Numbered from the stretch's first letter, positions 50,836-60,173 are shown. The stretch is 64,000 bases of DNA from Primorskyibacter aestuariivivens (GCF_028023675.1 NZ_JAQIOZ010000005.1:1-64000), one strand, 5' to 3'. The notes: generated by a model not told the origin, from the sequence alone. Numbers and translations: made by a program.

Positions 50836-51418
50836 CGGTATACCCCAATTCTGCCTTTCGGCTCTCCAGCGCCCGGGCCAGGGCCCGTTTGCCGCGCGCG
50901 GTCAGGCTTTCGACAGCCTCAACGCTAATATTCAGTATGGCGGCGATCTCGGGATTGCCCAAGCCTTCGATATGGCGCAGTTCCACCGCCTGTCTTTGTC
51001 GCTCCGGCAGCTCGGCCAGGGCCTCGCTCAGCGCGGTTCGCCGGGCGCTGGTCTGCATCTGGGCGGCGGCGCTGGCACGCTCATCCGTCGGTTCGCCCGC
51101 ATCTTCCAGCGGGGCCACCCTGCGCCGTTTGCGAAGCCGGTCGGTGGCCAGATTGGCCACCACCCGCCAGAGCCAAGTGCTGACCTGCGCCTCGCCCTGC
51201 CGCCAGTCCGGAGCGATCTTCCACAGCCGCAATAGGGCCTCCTGAGTCACATCCTCCGCCTCGGCGCGGTCGGACAACATGCGAAAGGCCTGCCCAAAGA
51301 CGCGCGGCGTCAGCCGCAGCGTCAACTGGCGCGCGGCCGCCGGGTCACCATTGGCATAACGCACCAACAGCGCCTCGTCGCTTATCTCGTCCTGTGCATC
51401 CAGCGGCATATGCGTCAT
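50822..51418 (-). CDS. ECF-type RNA polymerase sigma factor
   Basis: 198 residues. Region 2 (about 18-90) contains the DRAEAEDVTQEALLRLWK core-binding helix and the ST(W)LWRVVANLATDRLR promoter-recognition part. Region 4 (about 132-185) shows LPERQRQAVELRHIEGLGNPEIAAIL and SVEAVESLTARGK. Between them lies an Ala/Glu-rich linker. It should direct polymerase to a small stress regulon, probably including the upstream EF-hand gene and its own operon. The start is the first ATG; a second in-frame ATG follows three codons later. Confidence 0.91.
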   Translation of the reverse strand: MTHMPLDAQDEISDEALLVRYANGDPAAARQLTLRLTPRVFGQAFRMLSDRAEAEDVTQEALLRLWKIAPDWRQGEAQVSTWLWRVVANLATDRLRKRRRVAPLEDAGEPTDERASAAAQMQTSARRTALSEALAELPERQRQAVELRHIEGLGNPEIAAILNISVEAVESLTARGKRALARALESRKAELGYTDDDA

Positions 51419-51552
51419 CCGTATGGCCTAGACCCGTTTCCCGAGATTTGAAACTGCGATCCGGTCTGTGCACGCGCCCCACCTGTCGACCTGTGAGGCG
51501 CGTGACCGGGTGCCGGGCAACCCAAGCGGGTATGCCCGGCCAAGGGACCCCG

Positions 51553-52125
51553 TTATTCGTAACGTCCGCCGCGGCGCTTCATCATATGCGCCCGGGCCTC
51601 ATCATATTCGGCCTCCGAGATCGCTCCATCGCCATCGGCATCGATCCGGTCGAACATGCGCTCTATGCGGGCCTCACGACGCTCTTCGTTGCTCTTGCCC
51701 CAGCCCCAGCGCTTCTTGTGCCCCTCGCCGTCCTTGCCCGCGCGCTGGCCATGTCCGCCACGCATGTCCCTGGCGGCTTCCATCTCCTCGGCACTCAGCG
51801 TGCCATTGCCGTCGCTGTCCAGAGTCTCGATCATCCGGGCAACGCGCCGGGCCTGCCGTTCTGCTGCGGCGGCCTGCAATTCATCCGCGCTCAGTTCGCC
51901 GTCGCCATTTGCATCCACCTTGGCAAAATGCGCCTGTGCCATGTTGGCCATTTCATCCGTGCTCAACTGGCCATCGCCATTGGCATCGAGATCAATGAAC
52001 TCAAGCATGGCAGGGCCAAAGCCGCCGCTTGGACCTCCGCGCGCCATGGCACTGGTCGCGGGCAAAGTCAGGACAATGGCGGCCATCAGGCCAGCGCCGA
52101 TCACTGTGCTACGTGTCTTGCTCAT
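51553..52125 (-). CDS. exported four-EF-hand calcium-binding protein
   Basis: 190 residues with a signal peptide (about 1-28, MSKTRSTVIGAGLM through SAMARGG). Four EF-hand loops follow: DLDANGDGQLS, DANGDGELSADE, DSDGNGTLSAEE and DADGDGAISEAE. The Lys/Arg/Gly-rich stretch GHGQRAGKDGEGHKKRWG separates hands three and four. It should bind calcium in the periplasm. The ATG at 52125 follows AAAGGA. It lies 134 bases upstream of the sigma gene on the same strand and may be under its control. Confidence 0.87.
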   Translation of the reverse strand: MSKTRSTVIGAGLMAAIVLTLPATSAMARGGPSGGFGPAMLEFIDLDANGDGQLSTDEMANMAQAHFAKVDANGDGELSADELQAAAAERQARRVARMIETLDSDGNGTLSAEEMEAARDMRGGHGQRAGKDGEGHKKRWGWGKSNEERREARIERMFDRIDADGDGAISEAEYDEARAHMMKRRGGRYE

Positions 52126-52344
52126 TTCGGTTTCCTTTCGGTTTCCTGTTCCGGACCCGGCCAATTGGTTTTTCGCCGTGATCTGAGACTGAAACGGGCG
52201 GCTCTCATAGTTCCGTCGCGCATTCTTCGATTTTTTGTTCACGCTGCTGTGAGCGCTCACGCGGCATCGGGACGCAAGGGGGGTGAATTGCCTAGGTCTC
52301 GCCTTCATTTGTCGCTACCCTGACCATGAGCGAGTGAGGATCTT

Positions 52345-52818
52345 ATGAATACCCAACCCCCGGACGAGCTGCGTCGGGTGAAATCGACGATCGTCGGTCC
52401 CATTGCGGATGCAGCCGATGCCCCCGACGGATTTGCAGACCGGTCGGAGGATGACGCACGTGAGACATGGCCAACCGTATGGAAAGGTTGGCGAAGAAAA
52501 TGCCCGAACTGTGGCTCCGGCCCGTTGTTGTCCGGGTATCTCAAGGTGCGTGACACCTGCCCGGTCTGCCGCGAAGAACTGCACCACCATCGCGCCGATG
52601 ATGGCCCGGCCTATCTCACGATCCTGATCGTCGGGCATATCATGGCACCGCTGCTGCATGTGGTGTTCGTCAACTGGCGTCCCGAACCGCTGGTGCTGTT
52701 TACCATCTTTGCCGTTGGCACCATCGCGCTGTCGCTCTATCTTCTGCCCCGGCTCAAGGGGGCCATCGTCGGGTTCCAATGGGCCCGCCGGATGTATGGG
52801 TTCGGACGAAAGAAATAA
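52345..52818 (+). CDS. DUF983 membrane protein with zinc-ribbon-like cysteines
   Basis: 157 residues. A soluble N-terminal part holds two CxxC pairs, RKCPNCGSG and DTCPVCREE, likely binding zinc. Two membrane helices follow (about 92-112 and 118-135, LTILIVGHIMAPLLHVVF and VLFTIFAVGTIALSLYLLP). DUF983 proteins are found near cytochrome oxidase assembly or lipid genes, and their function is unknown. AGGATCTT precedes the ATG. The NUDIX gene follows 27 bases later and is likely co-transcribed. Confidence 0.85.
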   Translation: MNTQPPDELRRVKSTIVGPIADAADAPDGFADRSEDDARETWPTVWKGWRRKCPNCGSGPLLSGYLKVRDTCPVCREELHHHRADDGPAYLTILIVGHIMAPLLHVVFVNWRPEPLVLFTIFAVGTIALSLYLLPRLKGAIVGFQWARRMYGFGRKK

Positions 52819-52845
52819 GGGCGCACTGCCCGGGGAAAGGGCAGC

Positions 52846-53547
52846 ATGACCCAGATGATCGACAAAACCGCCATTCGTGACGCCGCAACGGTGATCGTGC
52901 TGCGCGATCGGGAAACGCGTCCCCGTATCCTCATGGGGCAGCGTGGGGCCAAGGCGGCGTTCATGCCCAACAAGTTCGTGTTTCCGGGCGGCGCAGTGGA
53001 TGCAGCCGATGCGGCTATCCCGCTGGCCCGCCCCATCCCCGCCCCCTGCGCCGACCGCTTGAAAGAAGACAGCGCGGATGACCTGTCCCACGCGCTTGGC
53101 GCGGCTGCGATCCGCGAACTGTGGGAAGAGACGGGTCAAATCCTCGGTCAGCCCGGTGATTGGCCGGACCCGGCCCCAGACGATTGGGCCGGGTTCGCAC
53201 AAAAGGGGCTTGTGCCCGATGCCGCCCCGCTGCAATTCGTCTTTCGCGCCATCACACCCCCGGGACGCCCGCGCCGCTTTGACGCGCGGTTTTTCCTTGT
53301 CGACGCGGGCGATCTGGCCACCGATCCGGACGATTTCTCTGCCGCTTGCGATGAGTTGAGCCACCTGCAATGGGTGGCGCTGGACGAGATCCGCGCGCTC
53401 GACATGCCCTTTATCACCGAGGTCGTCCTGGCCGAGGTGGCCGCACGCGCCCATGACATGGCACCGCCCGCTTCCGTGCCGTTCTTTCGCAATGATGACG
53501 AAGAAAGCCTGTTCCTGCGCCTGCGCGGGCACCCGATGGTGGACTGA
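52846..53547 (+). CDS. NUDIX hydrolase
   Basis: 233 residues. The NUDIX box is AAIRELWEETGQILG (about 85-99), carrying the metal-binding Glu residues of REx2EExG. The domain is of the longer NUDT19-type, with an N-terminal VIVLRDRETRPRILMG strand pair and a large insert before the box. It hydrolyses nucleoside-diphosphate-linked compounds, possibly coenzyme A derivatives; the exact substrate is unknown. The preceding DUF983 gene is close, and the EamA gene converges 9 bases after the stop. Confidence 0.87.
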   Translation: MTQMIDKTAIRDAATVIVLRDRETRPRILMGQRGAKAAFMPNKFVFPGGAVDAADAAIPLARPIPAPCADRLKEDSADDLSHALGAAAIRELWEETGQILGQPGDWPDPAPDDWAGFAQKGLVPDAAPLQFVFRAITPPGRPRRFDARFFLVDAGDLATDPDDFSAACDELSHLQWVALDEIRALDMPFITEVVLAEVAARAHDMAPPASVPFFRNDDEESLFLRLRGHPMVD

Positions 53548-53556
53548 GCCGGACGG

Positions 53557-54456
53557 TCAGGCCACCAGCACCAGCGTCAGGATTGACCCGGCCAGCAGAA
53601 CGATACCCGCGACTTCGCGCGGTGTGATCTTTTCGCGGAACACGAAGACCGTCGCCATGATCGAGAACAGCAGTTCCACCTGCCCCAGCGCATTCACATA
53701 AGCCGCGTTTTGCAGCGTGAAGGCGGTGAACCAGCAGAACGAGCCCAGCATCGAGGTTATCCCGACAAGCCCCGCCACGCGCCATGCCGACAGCACGCGG
53801 CTGATCTCACCGGGTTCGCGCGCTGCAAGCCAGGCGATCATGATCCCGGTCTGCATCGCCGTGACGATGGCCAGCGCCATCCCGGCCCGCAACAGCGGTT
53901 CGTCACTGGCCACTTCCAGCGTGGCACCCCGATAGGTCACGCCGGAGATGGCAAAGAACAGCCCCGAGGTCAGCCCCAGCGCGGTGGCACGGTTCCACAA
54001 TCCCCGCAGCGAAAACGCGGTCTCCGGCGCGCCCGAGAGCACGAGAACCCCGATCAGCCCCAGCAGGATGGCGGCAAATCCCAGGCTCGAGACACCTTCG
54101 CCGAGGATGAGCAGGCCCACGAACACGGTCTGGATCACCTCGGTCTTCTTGAAGGTGATGCCAACGGCGAAATTGCGCGATTTGAACAGCGCCACAACAC
54201 AGATCGTGGCGAGGATCTGGCTCAGCCCGCCCGCAATGGCATAGGGCCAAAAGCCGGGCGCGATGGCCGGAGCCACCGTTCCCGAGAGCGCCAGATAGGC
54301 CAGCAGCCCCACCCCCACCAGCGGCGCGGAATAGAGAAAGCGCGCAAATGTTGCGCCAGCCGCCGACAGCGACACGCCACTGAGGTGCTTTTGCAACATG
54401 AAGCGCAGCGTCTGAAAGAACGCGGCCGCAAGCGTGACGATGATCCACAATTCCAT
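53557..54456 (-). CDS. EamA/DMT-superfamily transporter
   Basis: 299 residues with ten predicted membrane helices in two EamA repeats (about 1-135 and 150-295). The second repeat ends with VFVFREKITPREVAGIVLLAGSILTLVLV in two helices. Such proteins export or import amino acids, sugars or nucleobases; no substrate can be inferred. The start at 54456 is followed by MELWIIVTLAAAFFQ. The neighbouring desaturase gene lies 20 bases upstream on the same strand and they may be co-transcribed. Confidence 0.85.
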   Translation of the reverse strand: MELWIIVTLAAAFFQTLRFMLQKHLSGVSLSAAGATFARFLYSAPLVGVGLLAYLALSGTVAPAIAPGFWPYAIAGGLSQILATICVVALFKSRNFAVGITFKKTEVIQTVFVGLLILGEGVSSLGFAAILLGLIGVLVLSGAPETAFSLRGLWNRATALGLTSGLFFAISGVTYRGATLEVASDEPLLRAGMALAIVTAMQTGIMIAWLAAREPGEISRVLSAWRVAGLVGITSMLGSFCWFTAFTLQNAAYVNALGQVELLFSIMATVFVFREKITPREVAGIVLLAGSILTLVLVA

Positions 54457-54476
54457 CCACGCCTCTTGCGCGGATT

Positions 54477-55370
54477 TCAGCGGGCCGTCCAGTCCTCATA
54501 AAGCGGATGCGGCACCGGATCCTTGGCGGACAGGAAATACCGCCGGAAAATCTCGGCATAGGACCGGTAGCGATAGTCTTCGTTCTGGCGCAGGTAACGG
54601 TCGCGGTTCTGCCGGTAGAGCCGGGGCAGCCCGTACCACGGCACACGCGGGTGGATGTGGTGAACGACATGCAGGTTGTTGTTCAGGAACAGGAACGCCA
54701 GCGGCCCCCGGTCCTCGATGATCACCGTGCGCCCGCGCGCCTTTTCATGCGCCTGATGCTCAAGGAAGGTGCGGATACGCAGGATGGCCATCGCCGCATA
54801 GACCGCGATGAAATAGGCCCAGAGCGGCAGCGGCGAAAGCGCCACAAGCACCAGCACCAGCGCCATGGCCGGGATATGCGCCACCCAGCCCCAAAGCGCG
54901 CGGCGGTCCCCCGCGCGGATCAGACGCCAATCCGCCGCCATGAAGGCGATCTGTCCCATCAGCGGCCCCAGCGTCAGCCGCCCCGCCAGTGTGTTGTTCA
55001 CCCGGTGCAGCAGCTTGCGCCAGTGCGGCAGCGCGCGCCACACCGCCGGGTCGAGGTAATTGCTTTCCGGATCGTCATAAGGATCGGTCAGGCGGCTGTC
55101 CTGATGATGGTCCAGATGCGTGTCCTTGAAGCGCAGATATGGCACGCACAGCCCCAGCGCCGGAAAGACCAGCGCCGCATTGAACCACGGGTTCCGCGTG
55201 GGATGGCCATGCAGCACCTCGTGGCAGAGCGACGAATGCAGCGCGATGGCCAGCGCCAGAACTGGCACCGCCAGCCAGACGGGCAACCAGACAAGCGCCG
55301 CCCCCCATATCACATAGACCACAAGGACCAGACCCAGAGTCGGCCATTCGACCCGCGCGCGCTCAGACAT
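54477..55370 (-). CDS. fatty acid desaturase / hydroxylase-family membrane protein
   Basis: 297 residues with four to six membrane helices. The three histidine boxes of membrane di-iron enzymes are present: HEVLHGH (about 51), HLDHH (about 88) and HVVHHIHPRVP (about 240). The enzyme introduces double bonds or hydroxyl groups into membrane lipids or carotenoids; acyl chains are the usual substrate. The ATG at 55370 overlaps the end of the DUF2061 gene by 8 bases, so the pair is likely coupled. Confidence 0.88.
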   Translation of the reverse strand: MSERARVEWPTLGLVLVVYVIWGAALVWLPVWLAVPVLALAIALHSSLCHEVLHGHPTRNPWFNAALVFPALGLCVPYLRFKDTHLDHHQDSRLTDPYDDPESNYLDPAVWRALPHWRKLLHRVNNTLAGRLTLGPLMGQIAFMAADWRLIRAGDRRALWGWVAHIPAMALVLVLVALSPLPLWAYFIAVYAAMAILRIRTFLEHQAHEKARGRTVIIEDRGPLAFLFLNNNLHVVHHIHPRVPWYGLPRLYRQNRDRYLRQNEDYRYRSYAEIFRRYFLSAKDPVPHPLYEDWTAR

Positions 55371-55566
55371 GCCGCCCCCAGCGCACCCCGGACCAGACGC
55401 GTTCATAAAGCACATAGGACACGAACCCTATGGCCGAATTGACCAACGCCATGGTGCCCCCAACCGCCACGGACCCGGTGAAAAGAAGCCCTACAAGGCT
55501 CATCGTCACCAAGCCCAAAGCGATCCAGATCATTCCCTTTACCAGCGTGCGCTGCCGCGTTTCCAT
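55363..55566 (-). CDS. DUF2061 small membrane protein
   Basis: 67 residues, two membrane helices (about 10-28 and 32-50) joined by a short Gly-rich turn, consistent with DUF2061. The open frame continues upstream, but the ATG at 55566 has GGAGGG upstream and begins with METRQRTLVKGMIW, typical of the family. Function is unknown. It overlaps the desaturase start and may help assemble or regulate it. Confidence 0.8.
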   Translation of the reverse strand: METRQRTLVKGMIWIALGLVTMSLVGLLFTGSVAVGGTMALVNSAIGFVSYVLYERVWSGVRWGRHV

Positions 55567-55672
55567 ATGCCCTCCTGAAGTGTGTGGATGGCACCGGGCT
55601 ATCACGGGGGCGTGAGGTGCAGAATTCCGAATGTAATTAACAAATCTCTGCACTTGTGATTTTATTCACCAC

Positions 55673-56530
55673 ATGAGCATAAAAACCGACAAACGCGCCC
55701 GAGCGACGCTGTTTCGCGAGCGGTTGGTGCAAGCCCTGCAAAACGCGGGCTCCAACCAAAGCGCGCTGGCGCGCGACATCGGCGTGGACCGCTCCACGAT
55801 CTCACAGCTTCTCTCCGGCACCGGAGCCCGTCTGCCCAATGCGCAGGTGGTGGCGGAATGCGCCCGTGCGCTTGGCGTATCGGCCGACTGGCTTCTGGGC
55901 CTGTCGGAGCGCCCCGAAAGCGCCGCGCGCATCATGGCCAATGCGCTGACCTTGACCGAAGCCCCCCGCGCGCTGGTGGATGAACAGATCTTTGCCTGGC
56001 ACCGCGAGGCCGAAGGTTACAAGATCCGGCATGTGCCCGCTGGCCTGCCCGACATGCTCAAGACCCGCGATATGCTGGACTGGGAATATTCCCCGCATCT
56101 TGGCCGCACCACCGCACAGGCGATCACCGCCTCGGAGGAGCGGCTGGAGTGGATGCGCGCTTCAAGCTCTGACTATGAAATTGCCCTGCCGCTTTACGAG
56201 TTGCAAAGCTGTGCGGCGGGCACCGGGTATTATCGCGACCTGCCGCGCGACATCCGCGCCGTCCAGATGGAGCGGCTGGAGGCGCTCAGCACGCAGCTCT
56301 ATCCGCGCCTGCGGCTCTATCTCTTTGATGCACGGCGTTTGTTCTCCGCCCCGGTCACGATATTTGGCCCTCTGCTTGCCGTGATCTATCTGGGGCGCAA
56401 CTACCTTGCTTTTCGTGACACGGAGCGCGTGCAGGCCATCACCGCGCATTTCGACAATCTGGTGCGCGAGGCCAGCGTCTCGGCCCGCGACCTGCCGGAG
56501 CATATCCGCAGCCTGCGCAGCGCGCTTTAG
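55673..56530 (+). CDS. XRE-family helix-turn-helix regulator with C-terminal sensor region
   Basis: 285 residues. A lambda-repressor-like HTH covers about 15-75 (NQSALARDIGVDRSTISQLLSG). After it comes a long helical region with several aromatic-rich helices (IFAWHREAEGYKIRH, YYRDLPRDIRAVQ) that I do not recognise. Residues in the C-terminal part suggest ligand or partner binding. It is divergent from the DUF2061-desaturase operon, about 106 bases away, and could regulate it in response to membrane state. No strong Shine-Dalgarno is seen before the ATG. Confidence 0.82.
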   Translation: MSIKTDKRARATLFRERLVQALQNAGSNQSALARDIGVDRSTISQLLSGTGARLPNAQVVAECARALGVSADWLLGLSERPESAARIMANALTLTEAPRALVDEQIFAWHREAEGYKIRHVPAGLPDMLKTRDMLDWEYSPHLGRTTAQAITASEERLEWMRASSSDYEIALPLYELQSCAAGTGYYRDLPRDIRAVQMERLEALSTQLYPRLRLYLFDARRLFSAPVTIFGPLLAVIYLGRNYLAFRDTERVQAITAHFDNLVREASVSARDLPEHIRSLRSAL

Positions 56531-57465
56531 GTCTTGGGTTCGTTGACCGCCGGGGTCACGCGGCGACGCTTCAACTGCGCCTCGCGCAGGGTGATGAACA
56601 CCACCGACGCCATGATCAAAAGCCCGCCAAGGATCACCCAGATATCCGCCGGCTCGCCGAACACCAACGCCCCCAGCGACACCGCCCAGACCAGTTGCAG
56701 GAAGGTGACGGGCTGGGTCACGGTGAGCGGCGCGGACCGGAATGCCAGCGTCATCGTGTAATGGCCCGCGGTGGCGAAACAGGCGACCCCGAAACAGATA
56801 AACAATGCATGCAGATCCGGCGTCACCCAGACGGCAAAGGCAAAGGGCGCCAGCCCGATGGTCACCGTGATCGACAGCATGGCGACCACCAGCGAGGCCG
56901 GGACCTCATCCGCCAGCAGCTTGGCCGTCAAGTAGGAACAGGCAAAAAGAAGCGCCGTGCCCAGCATCGCGAGATGCCCGCTATTCACCTCGCGGAATCC
57001 CGGGCGCAGGATGATCAGCGCCCCGATCAGAGCAGCGCAGATCGCCAATATGCGCCGCGCGGCCAGTCGTTCCTTGAGAAATACCGCCGCAGCCACGGTG
57101 ACATAGATCGGGTTGAGATAGTTCATCGCCGTAACCTCGGCGATGGGAATGCGCGTCATGGCATAAAACCACAGGATCACGCCCAGCGTATGCGCCACGC
57201 CGCGCAGACCGAAAAGCTTCCATTGCTTCGGCGTCAATCGCACCGCCATGAGCGATTTCAGCATCGGCAACAGGAACACCAGCCCCAGGACATAGCGCAG
57301 GAACGCCGCCTCGGCGGCCGGGATGGCATTATCGAGAAACTTCACCAGCGCCGTCACCGCGACAAAGCAAAACCCCGTCACGATCATCCAGAAGACCCCA
57401 AGGGCCGGTGAGCTTTGCGCTTTCTCCATGGGCCGCATCAAGACCGGGATCGCCGCCGGGGACAA
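56527..57465 (-). CDS. EamA/DMT-superfamily transporter (RibN-like appearance)
   Basis: 312 residues with ten membrane helices in two repeats. VTAMNYLNPIYVTVAAAVFLKERL at the end of the first repeat and PVTFLQLVWAVSLGALVFGEP in the second are typical. It resembles the group containing the riboflavin importer RibN, but the similarity is general. The start may be the ATG at 57465 or one 12 codons in (MEKAQSS). It converges on the XRE gene with a 4-base overlap of stop codons and ends close to the LysE gene. Confidence 0.82.
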   Translation of the reverse strand: MSPAAIPVLMRPMEKAQSSPALGVFWMIVTGFCFVAVTALVKFLDNAIPAAEAAFLRYVLGLVFLLPMLKSLMAVRLTPKQWKLFGLRGVAHTLGVILWFYAMTRIPIAEVTAMNYLNPIYVTVAAAVFLKERLAARRILAICAALIGALIILRPGFREVNSGHLAMLGTALLFACSYLTAKLLADEVPASLVVAMLSITVTIGLAPFAFAVWVTPDLHALFICFGVACFATAGHYTMTLAFRSAPLTVTQPVTFLQLVWAVSLGALVFGEPADIWVILGGLLIMASVVFITLREAQLKRRRVTPAVNEPKT

Positions 57466-57468
57466 GGG

Positions 57469-58065
57469 TCAGCCGAGAATTAGTTTCAGCGCAATTGCCC
57501 ACATGGTCAGCCCGACAATGACATCCAGCCCTTGCCACGCGCGGGGAGAGGTAAAGACCGGTCTGAACAACCGTGCGCCATAGCCCAGCAGGAAAAAGAA
57601 ACTGACCGAAGCGCTCACCGCACCGATGCCAAAGGCAAGCCGGTTGTCATATTGCGCCGAGATCGAACCGATCAGCACAACCGTATCGAGATAGACATGC
57701 GGGTTGAGAAAGGTCAGCGCGGCCAGCGTCATGAGCGCTTTTTTCAGGCTTTGCACCGCCTGCCCCGTCTCGTCCAGCGCCGCCCCACCGCGCCACGCGG
57801 CGCGGAAATTCTCAAACCCGTACCACAAAAGGAACGCCGCCCCGCCCCAGCGCATCAGCGGCCCGAACCATGGCGCGGCCTTGGCCAGCGCGCCAAAGCC
57901 TGCGACGCCTGCGGTGATCAGCACCGCGTCGCACAGCCCGCAAAACAGCACCACGGGCAGCACATGCACCCCGCGCAGCCCCTGCCGAAGGACAAAGGCA
58001 TTCTGCGCACCGATGGCGAGGATGAGCGAAAAGCTCAGCGCGTATCCGGCAAGTGCGGCCTGCAT
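57469..58065 (-). CDS. argO: LysE/ArgO-family amino acid exporter
   Basis: 198 residues with five to six membrane helices. The N-terminal ILAIGAQNAFVLRQGLRG is the conserved ArgO/LysE signature, and FLNPHVYLDTVVLIG in the middle is another. It exports arginine or lysine when internal levels are high. The divergent LysR gene encodes an ArgP-like regulator, the classic pair that activates the exporter in the presence of basic amino acids. The two start codons are 91 bases apart. Confidence 0.9.
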   Translation of the reverse strand: MQAALAGYALSFSLILAIGAQNAFVLRQGLRGVHVLPVVLFCGLCDAVLITAGVAGFGALAKAAPWFGPLMRWGGAAFLLWYGFENFRAAWRGGAALDETGQAVQSLKKALMTLAALTFLNPHVYLDTVVLIGSISAQYDNRLAFGIGAVSASVSFFFLLGYGARLFRPVFTSPRAWQGLDVIVGLTMWAIALKLILG

Positions 58066-58156
58066 GATGTGTCTTCTCCGATCTGTGTCCGGGATGGCTA
58101 ATCATTGTCACCGCAAAAGCCTAGTTAAATGAACTGTACTTGATTAAGTTTTCCTA

Positions 58157-59029
58157 ATGCAGCTTGACCCCTCTCAACTGGCCGCTTTGGTGGCCGTCCT
58201 GCGTCACGGCAGTTTCGACCATGCCGCCGCCGCGCTTCACGTGACCCCGTCCGCCATTTCCCAGCGCATCCGCGCGCTGGAGGACCGGGTCGGCACCACG
58301 CTGATCATCCGCTCCAGCCCTGCACGTGCGACCGAGGCCGGGGCGCGGCTGGCACGTCATGCCACCGAACTCTCGCTGCTCGAGGCCGATCTGGCCCGCG
58401 ACCTGTCGCTTGGCGTAGAGCCCGGCAAGGTACGGCTGGCGGTCACGGCGGACAGTCTGGCGACCTTTGTGATCCCTGCCCTGGCCCAGGTCACGGACCT
58501 TCTGTACGAAATTGTCGTGGATGATCAGGCCCATTCCGCCGACTGGCTGCGCCGGGGCGAAGTCAGCGCCGCGATCACCGATCATGCCCACCCCATTCAG
58601 GGCTGCGATTGCCATCCGCTTGGCACGCTGCGTTACCTTGCAACCGCCAGCCCGGACTACATTGCCCTGCACTTTCCCGACGGCGTCACGCCGGAGGCGC
58701 TGACACAAGCGCCAATGCTGCGTTTCAGTCAAAAGGACAGGCTGCAACATGACTGGCTGCATCAGCTGACCGGGCGCAGGCTCCTGCCGCCCTGTCATGA
58801 CCTGCCATCACCGCAAGGTTTTGTCGAAGCGGCAAGGCGCGGTCTTGGATGGGGGCTGAACCCTGAGATCATGGTCCGGGACGATATTGCCCGGGGCGCT
58901 CTCGTGGCGTTTCATCGCGACCTGCCGATGGACACTCCGCTGTATTGGCAGGTCCGCCGCGCGGTGGCCCCGGCGCTGGAGGCGCTGACAAGGGCCATGC
59001 GGCGCGCAGCCAGCGACCACCTTATCTAA
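58157..59029 (+). CDS. argP: ArgP/LysG-like LysR regulator of the amino acid exporter
   Basis: 290 residues. The opening LDPSQLAALVAVLRHGSFDHAAAALHVTPSAISQRIRALEDR covers the DNA-binding helices and matches ArgP. SPDYIALHFPDGV is a further ArgP-like stretch. The C-terminal domain binds arginine or lysine in this family. Divergent placement from the exporter gene supports the call. The shared promoter region contains A/T-rich sequence (TTGATTAAG) suited to LysR binding. Confidence 0.9.
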   Translation: MQLDPSQLAALVAVLRHGSFDHAAAALHVTPSAISQRIRALEDRVGTTLIIRSSPARATEAGARLARHATELSLLEADLARDLSLGVEPGKVRLAVTADSLATFVIPALAQVTDLLYEIVVDDQAHSADWLRRGEVSAAITDHAHPIQGCDCHPLGTLRYLATASPDYIALHFPDGVTPEALTQAPMLRFSQKDRLQHDWLHQLTGRRLLPPCHDLPSPQGFVEAARRGLGWGLNPEIMVRDDIARGALVAFHRDLPMDTPLYWQVRRAVAPALEALTRAMRRAASDHLI

Positions 59030-59117
59030 AGGCTGCATACGCAGCGATCCGCGCATTGGCGGAAAACCCGATTTCTTTTGTCGGAAATTACTTGCGAACC
59101 CTTCGCGACTCAATTAC

Positions 59118-59132
59118 TGACAAAAATTATCA
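59118..59132 (+). promoter_or_regulatory. RirA/IRO-type iron box before the iron-binding protein gene
   Basis: TGACAAAAATTATCA has the TGA-N9-TCA form reported for RirA-type iron regulators in alphaproteobacteria. It ends 24 bases upstream of the ATG of a ferric-iron-binding protein gene, a natural place for repression when iron is plentiful. Confidence 0.6.
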
Positions 59133-59156
59133 GAAACATGAACAGCGGAGTCTTCC

Positions 59157-60173
59157 ATGCCCATCAAGGCAATGACCTCGATCCTCGCCCTCTCGATTGC
59201 GGGCACCGCAGCGCTGGCTGACGGAGAACTGAACCTCTATTCCTCGCGTCACTACGACACCGATGAACGGCTCTATTCGGATTTCGAAGAGATGACCGGC
59301 ATCACCATCAACCGTATCGAAGGCAATGCCGACGAGTTGGTCGCGCGTATGCAGGCCGAGGGCCAGAACTCGCCCGCCGATATCCTGCTGACCGTGGACA
59401 CCTCGCGTCTGGAACGCGCCAAGGACGCGGGCGTGCTGCAGGCCATCGACAGTGCCGTGCTCGAAGATCGCATCCCCGCTTACCTGCAGGACGCCGACAA
59501 CCAGTGGTTCGGCTTCTCGCAGCGTGCGCGCATCATTTTTTACGACAAGACGGATGTGGAAAACCCGCCGAAATCCTATGTCGATCTGGCCGATCCGGCC
59601 TACAAGGGCATGGTCTGTCACCGCTCGTCGACCAATGTCTATTCCCAAACGCTACTGTCCGCCGTGATCGAAAACCACGGGGCCGAGGCCGCCAAGGCCT
59701 GGGCGCAGGGCGTGGTCGACAATTTCGCCCGTGACCCGCAGGGCGGCGACACCGACCAACTGCGCGGTCTGGTCTCGGGCGAATGCGATATCTCGATCTC
59801 CAACACCTATTACTTCGCCCGCGCCATCCGCACCGATGTCAGCGGGTTGGACGACGAGGCGATGGCCAATATCGGCTGGGTTTTCCCGGCCCAGGATGGT
59901 GAAGGAGCGCATATGAACCTGTCGGGCGGCGGCGTGGCCGCGCATGCGCCGAACAAGGAGAACGCCATCAAGTTCCTCGAATACCTCGCCTCGGATCAGG
60001 CACAGCAGTATTTCTCGGCCGGCAATGACGAATACCCGGCGGTTCCGGGTGTGAGCCTGTCGCCCTCCGTCGCGCAGCTTGGCATGTTCAAGCCCGATGA
60101 CGTGGACCTCTCTGCCGTGGCCAAGAACGTGCCCGAGGCGCAGAAAATCTTCAACGAGGTTGGCTGGAAGTAA
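59157..60173 (+). CDS. periplasmic ferric-iron-binding protein (FutA/FbpA/IdiA family)
   Basis: 338 residues with a signal peptide (about 1-20, MPIKAMTSILALSIAGTAAL). The mature domain begins ELNLYSSRHYDTDERLYSDFE, the standard FutA opening with a Tyr/His set for iron. SNTYYFARA near 216 contains the paired Tyr ligands. It binds Fe(III) and passes it to an inner-membrane permease. No permease or ATPase gene is adjacent; a terminator directly follows, so this is a single-gene unit. Confidence 0.9.
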   Translation: MPIKAMTSILALSIAGTAALADGELNLYSSRHYDTDERLYSDFEEMTGITINRIEGNADELVARMQAEGQNSPADILLTVDTSRLERAKDAGVLQAIDSAVLEDRIPAYLQDADNQWFGFSQRARIIFYDKTDVENPPKSYVDLADPAYKGMVCHRSSTNVYSQTLLSAVIENHGAEAAKAWAQGVVDNFARDPQGGDTDQLRGLVSGECDISISNTYYFARAIRTDVSGLDDEAMANIGWVFPAQDGEGAHMNLSGGGVAAHAPNKENAIKFLEYLASDQAQQYFSAGNDEYPAVPGVSLSPSVAQLGMFKPDDVDLSAVAKNVPEAQKIFNEVGWK

